From: CADEEN01 sp040384625
Lineage (GTDB): Bacteria > Pseudomonadota > Gammaproteobacteria > Burkholderiales > Burkholderiaceae_C
Length of the DNA: 64,000 bases
Assembly (NCBI GenBank): GCA_040384625.1
Contig: JAZKIW010000077.1
Coordinates: 1-64,000 of the forward strand
Direction of reading: 5' to 3'
The notes beneath the pieces were generated by a model. That model searched no databases and had not been told where the DNA came from. It saw only the letters and a list, made by a program, of their open reading frames with translations. Of this stretch, positions 63,209 through 64,000 are shown piece after piece. How positions within the stretch are numbered: the first letter of the stretch is position 1; every line of letters begins with the position of its first letter. Both the position numbers and the translations under genes were made by a program.

Positions 63209-64000
63209 GTGACCTACGCAGAGTTCTATCGCCGCTCGATCGACGAGCGTGAGGCCTTCTGGGCCGACCAAGCGGCCTTGATCGACTGGCACAGCCCCTT
63301 CAGCCAGGTCTGCGACTACAGCCGGCCGCCGTTCGCGCGCTGGTTCGTCGGCGGCACGACCAACCTTTGCCACAACGCAGTCGACCGTCACCTGGCGCTG
63401 CGCGCCGGCCAGAACGCGCTGATCTGGGTTTCGACCGAGGTCGAGCGCGAGCAGGTCTACAGCTTTGCCCAGTTGCACGCCGAGGTGCAGCGCATGGCGG
63501 CCGTGCTGTTGTCGCTCGGCGCTCAGGCCGGCGACCGGGTCCTGATCTACATGCCCATGATTCCCGAGGCAGTTTTCGCGATGCTGGCCTGCGCGCGCAT
63601 CGGTGCGATCCACTCGGTCGTGTTTGGCGGCTTCGCCAGCGTCAGCCTGGCCAGCCGCATCGACGACGCCGAGCCCAAGCTGATCGTCAGTGCCGATGCC
63701 GGCAGCCGTGCAGGCAAGGTGCTGGCCTACAAGCCGCTGCTCGACGAGGCGATACGCCTGGCCGCGCACAAGCCCGCCAACGTGCTACTGGTCGACCGTG
63801 GCCTCGCGCCGATGGCCCGCGTCCCCGGGCGCGACGCCGACTACACGCTGCTGCGCGAGCAGCATCTAAGCACCCAGGTGCCGTGCGTCTGGCTCGAATC
63901 GAACCAGCCCAGCTACACCCTTTACACCAGCGGCACGACCGGCCGACCCAAGGGCGTGCAGCGCGACACGGGCGGCCATGCGGTGGCCCTGGCCGCGAGC
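63209..64000 (+). CDS. prpE: Propionyl-CoA synthetase PrpE, 3' end outside the window
   Basis: About 264 residues of an acyl-CoA synthetase of normally ~630 are present. The N-terminus reads VTYAEFYRRSIDEREAFWAD, with WFVGGTTNLCHNAVDRHL and VVFGGFASVSLASRIDDAEP as in acetyl/propionyl-CoA synthetases. The AMP-binding P-loop is YTLYTSGTTGRPKGVQRDTG; the VQRD ending is characteristic of PrpE. GTG 63209 is taken as the start, with GGAG 9 bases upstream; an in-frame ATG at 63182 overlapping the acuI stop is possible but has no ribosome-binding site. PrpE enzymes activate propionate and also acrylate. Confidence 0.92.
   Translation, partial: MTYAEFYRRSIDEREAFWADQAALIDWHSPFSQVCDYSRPPFARWFVGGTTNLCHNAVDRHLALRAGQNALIWVSTEVEREQVYSFAQLHAEVQRMAAVLLSLGAQAGDRVLIYMPMIPEAVFAMLACARIGAIHSVVFGGFASVSLASRIDDAEPKLIVSADAGSRAGKVLAYKPLLDEAIRLAAHKPANVLLVDRGLAPMARVPGRDADYTLLREQHLSTQVPCVWLESNQPSYTLYTSGTTGRPKGVQRDTGGHAVALAAS

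Overview
The window reads as a chromosomal segment of a high-GC betaproteobacterium, most likely order Burkholderiales in the Rubrivivax/Leptothrix/Comamonadaceae neighbourhood. This is inferred from gene order and protein flavour (surE-pcm-nlpD-rpoS; carAB-greA-yhbY-rlmE-ftsH-folP-glmM-pstSCAB-phoU-phoB-phoR; dnaX-ybaB-recR; type B L31 next to rho). No rRNA is present to fix the genus. Most of the window is compact housekeeping sequence with many 1-17 base gene overlaps.

Layout. 1-3.9 kb: the 3' end of tRNA-Pro(GGG) with its terminator, then a small accessory patch holding three toxin-antitoxin-like units: a frameshifted ParD/ParE-type pair, a Fic protein with an AbiEi-like N-terminus, and an AbiEi antitoxin followed by a truncated AbiEii toxin. 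No integrase or transposase is visible. 3.9-8.1 kb: a membrane histidine kinase with its LuxR-type regulator, and a quinone oxidoreductase. 8.1-13.0 kb: surE-pcm-nlpD-rpoS and rlmD. 13.0-14.3 kb: a Bax-inhibitor-1 membrane protein and a GlcG/HbpS protein. 14.3-24.8 kb: carA-carB-greA, yhbY, rlmE, ftsH, folP, glmM. 24.8-32.0 kb: a fasciclin lipoprotein divergent from pstSCAB-phoU-phoB-phoR, with two back-to-back Pho boxes between them. 32.0-36.0 kb (minus strand): an ArnT-like membrane protein, rpmE2, rho, trxA. 36.1-41.9 kb: an AddB/AddA-like nuclease-helicase pair. 42.1-46.3 kb: an overlapping pseudokinase-HDOD and kinase-HDOD-GAF pair. 46.4-53.3 kb: a PurM-like protein, dnaX-ybaB-recR, mltD, a methyltransferase and rnhA. 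53.4-57.7 kb: an RND efflux adaptor and pump. 57.8-62.0 kb (minus strand): moeA, a GNAT enzyme, mobA, moaA and an NlpC/P60 hydrolase. 62.2-64.0 kb: an AcuI/YhdH acrylyl-CoA reductase coupled to the start of prpE, which is cut by the window edge.

Regulatory signals readable by eye include a sigma-32-type promoter for ftsH, divergent Pho boxes in front of pstS and the fasciclin gene, a palindromic operator covering the AbiEi start, a hairpin in the greA leader, a rho promoter inside the end of trxA, and several genes whose -10 element lies so close to the AUG that leaderless mRNAs are likely. All functional calls come from reading motifs; no database search was run.
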